Shown here: positions 61,481 to 64,000 of the stretch, one piece after another
Layout of the letters: the number at the start of each line of letters is the position of its first letter
Position numbering within the stretch: the stretch's first letter is position 1
Source of the DNA: Blasia pusilla
Taxonomy: Eukaryota > Marchantiophyta > Marchantiopsida > Blasiales
Assembly (NCBI GenBank): GCA_050084515.1
Contig: CM114272.1
Location: 29,512,001 to 29,576,000 of the forward strand
Direction: 5' to 3'
DNA length: 64,000 nt
The notes under the pieces: generated by a model
Databases searched by the model: none
What the model saw: the letters and a program-made list of their open reading frames with translations, nothing else
What the model was told of the DNA's origin: nothing
Program-made: the position numbers and the translations under genes

Positions 61481-64000
61481 TTACACCAGGTCCTTAGAGG
61501 CTTCTGCCTCCTCCTCATTGGATACATCTGCAACAGGTTCTACCTCCAGCTCCACATCATCATTCCCAGAGATTCTTTGCTCAGCTGCCGCAACTCTACT
61601 ACTAAATTGGTCATTATTGCAAGCCAGCATATGCCTCAAACTAAAAGTTAGACCCTTCTTCACCAGCAACTGATGCCTTGGTAAAATCCTGTCTTTCAAA
61701 GAATAGCTGAAGTACCTGCAGAACAACCGAATTCCAGAGGTTCAGTTCTTTTGTCAAAAGGTCAAAACTAAAACACATATATCCCGGTACTGTATAGTGA
61801 GTGCTGTCAAAGGATACATGCCACTCAAGAATCCCACAGGTAGCTCAACGACTTTGAGGACACAACTTTACATTCCATCCTTGGACTACCGACAATGGTT
61901 CTTATGAGGTGTATGTGACAGTTTGATCCCTACAGAACTTCCATCCACAATGCAGACTCAAGACTTCACAGCAAACATGAGGGAATCTCAGTTCCCACAC
62001 CTCACTCTTGGAGGGAAAAAACATGAAGGCTCCAGAACATCAAGAAAGATACAAATCGAAGGTCCTTACCTTGGGAAAGCCACAAGATCCTCCAAAGGAC
62101 GCTTCATAACTCGCTTAAAATACTGGTACTTCGGCTGGATAACGGGTATACTGTACATCAACAAAGCAGGGAAGTCTGCGATCATTGTACCAAGCTGGTG
62201 GGATTTGACATTTCTTGATAGGAAGAATTTTGCAAGGACCTCCAGTTTGTCCGGTACACTACAACCGAAAATTTCGGGCTTCCTGGCTACTACTTTCCCT
62301 ACATCCGCTTCCATAACCCCTGCTACCTCCAGAAGATATTTCACCTGCTCCATCCACCAGTCCGGCCAAGATTTACATAAAACACTGAATTGCAGTCCAA
62401 TTGCACGATAACAAAAGCTGTATCTAACATGGTGCTAGATCCGTCCAAAACATGATCATGTCATAAGAGCTAATTGATGCATCCCCTCCTCACCATCTTC
62501 TATGTTTCTCGCACAACACATTCAAAATTATAGCAGTGTAGGTACAATATGCAACTCCACAATATGACAGGCAAGGTCAGCTTGCCTGTCATATTGTGGA
62601 GTCCACTGTCCACCTTGGAGTGTACCGCCAGTAGCAACTGAGGCACACCTGAACATTTGTCTTGAGAAAAAATAGTCCCCCAAGTGCCCAATAATACCCA
62701 GCTTGTGTTTCTTTCTACGAAGGTATAAGAAGCAACTCACCACAGGTCTGATTTTCTTATCCAGACTGTAAGTCAAAACTGCTGGAAACTCCACAATCAA
62801 CTCGCCCAACACCTCATCATGTACACCTATAGCACGCAGAAACTGTACCTATTCCAACAAAATCAAGTCATTCCTCAACCATTAGAACTGCCTCTTACTA
62901 GAGGTTTGACTCCAATGGGTCTTATCTTCAGCAAGGGACCAAAAAAGAGAAACTTGTATTAGAATCCATACTGACATCTCACAACTCCATCAAAAGCCTT
63001 GCGAACATTGTCTCAACAAACACTCTAGTACCTTGGGTGCAATGTTTTCAGCAAGGTTCAGGCAGAACACTGAGGGTCGCACTGCTAAGATTCGTCTCAC
63101 CCCCGAGCGCTCAATCCGAAGATAGTAGAAATATCTCATGAGTTTGTCCCACACATCTTCAATACTGCAAGCTAGAAGTTGTGGAGTGCTCACAATTATT
63201 CGTTTCAGACAATCGTTATCGATCCCGATTTGTCGAAGATATTCCATCTGAAAAAGAAGCAAACCACCTTATGATGGTGCATTCATACGCTCTTCAATTC
63301 CAGTACTATATTAGAGACTGTCACAGAGTAAAACCAACTGTCTCATCCGTTCATAAAACATGAAGATCCAGCAGCAAAACTTCAATCGTTTAAGAACCTC
63401 TGCAAGTTTTGAGAATTCGACAAAAAAACATTTGCTAGTGAGGTTACACCTGCAGGAGCTCTTGGAACCCATTTTTAGAACCTAATTCAAAATCTTGGCC
63501 AAAAAACATTTTGGTGATCCAACAGAAGAAAAGTTGCTAGTCACATAGCTCGTTCTCATACGCCTGCAGGAGCTCTGCTTACTAGTGAACTCATTTCGGA
63601 GAGAACACTATAACCCAGATGGAAGTTACGGGACTCACATTAGAATCTTATTCAAACGCTTGGCCACTAAACATAAAAACGAACTCACCTTTGACTGCAT
63701 CTCCTCCACTGATAAATGACCCACGACTGCTGGAAAGTTGAAGACCATGATTCCAAATTCTTGGGGCGACATCCCAAGATCACTGAACATTGAGACCTTC
63801 TCCATTAGCTCGCTGTGGCTGAGAGAAAGCACACCTGGTGAACGGTTCACTACCAAACCCATGCACTTCCTTTCGAGCCCTGCAGTTTCAAGAATTTCTG
63901 CAGTCTTGTCAAGGTTACCCAGTGACAGCTCTAGAATGCTAGGTTCTCTTTCAATAACCACTCCAAGCTCTCTGCCTTTTACATGTATTCTCTTCAGCCA
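61481..64000 (-). CDS. mTERF family protein, 3' part (gene runs off the window)
   Basis: Exons on the minus strand: 64000-63689 (open at the edge), 63247-63032, 62848-62741, 62344-62070, 61715-61481, all in phase, about 381 residues. The product shows repeated mTERF motifs, about 30-residue helical units with a conserved Pro: SPGVLSLSHSELMEKV, FPAVVGHLSVEEMQSK, TPQLLACSIEDVW, RPSVFCLNLAENIAPKV, FPAVLTYSLDKKIRPVV, KPEIFGCSVPDKLEVL, FPALLMYSI, FPRYFSYSLKDRI, then PRHQLLVKKGL and an acidic tail ending KDLV. Plant mTERF proteins bind nucleic acid in chloroplasts or mitochondria and affect organelle gene expression. The organelle cannot be told, because the N terminus lies beyond 64000. A perfect hairpin (62554-62602) lies in the intron between the last two long exons. 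Confidence 0.92.
62554..62602. repeat. Perfect 22-bp inverted repeat, 5-base loop
   Basis: Arms 62554-62575 and 62581-62602 are exact reverse complements around GTCAG. It is intronic in the mTERF gene. Confidence 0.95.

Overview
The window looks like nuclear DNA of a streptophyte plant. The evidence is intron-split genes of plant families, a plant-type tRNA-Ser(CGA), and Ty3/gypsy and Helitron elements with plant-like termini. Long AG/CT microsatellites, introns of a few hundred bases, GC-rich genes and AT-rich spacers suggest a bryophyte (possibly a liverwort), but the species cannot be fixed from the sequence.

Layout. (1) 1-3.5 kb is AT-rich spacer. (2) 3.5-13.2 kb holds a complete 14-exon gene (plus strand) for a large GT4-type glycosyltransferase of about 1071 aa, with a GC-rich leader and two GC-AG introns. 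(3) 14.6-48.4 kb is a transposon nest. It has three decayed copies of one Ty3/gypsy family: a 3' fragment at 15.0-16.7 kb (minus), a rearranged copy at 25.0-29.2 kb (plus), and a nearly complete copy at 37.1-48.4 kb (minus) flanked by an ATTG target duplication and carrying a 1-kb nested solo LTR. Between them lie a decayed Helitron with Rep and PIF1-type helicase remnants (about 31-36.2 kb), abutting the 5' end of a second Helitron, and a reversed Helitron end at 23.16 kb. (4) 50.1-53.6 kb holds a five-exon gene (plus) for a membrane-anchored PC-esterase/TBL-like protein that has lost both the Ser and the His of the catalytic triad. (5) 54-60 kb is AT-rich spacer with microsatellites and perfect fold-backs. 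(6) tRNA-Ser(CGA) lies at 60.17 kb. (7) 61.5 kb to the edge is the 3' part of an mTERF gene (minus).

The most notable content is the Ty3/gypsy family. It encodes gag with zinc knuckles, a protease-like region, a full C5-cytosine DNA methyltransferase domain, then RT, RNase H and integrase, and ends in a C4HC3 PHD finger where chromoviruses carry a chromodomain. One element would thus carry both a writer of DNA methylation and a probable reader of histone marks. The two copies that span the methyltransferase region both carry it in the same place, and the two copies that reach the 3' end of pol both carry the PHD finger, so this is family architecture and not a chance insertion. Methyltransferase-bearing retrotransposons have been reported from dinoflagellates and charophyte algae; the combination with a PHD finger is not one I recognise.

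The host genes do not form an evident pathway. All gene models were built by hand from splice-site phase and family resemblance, without database searches.
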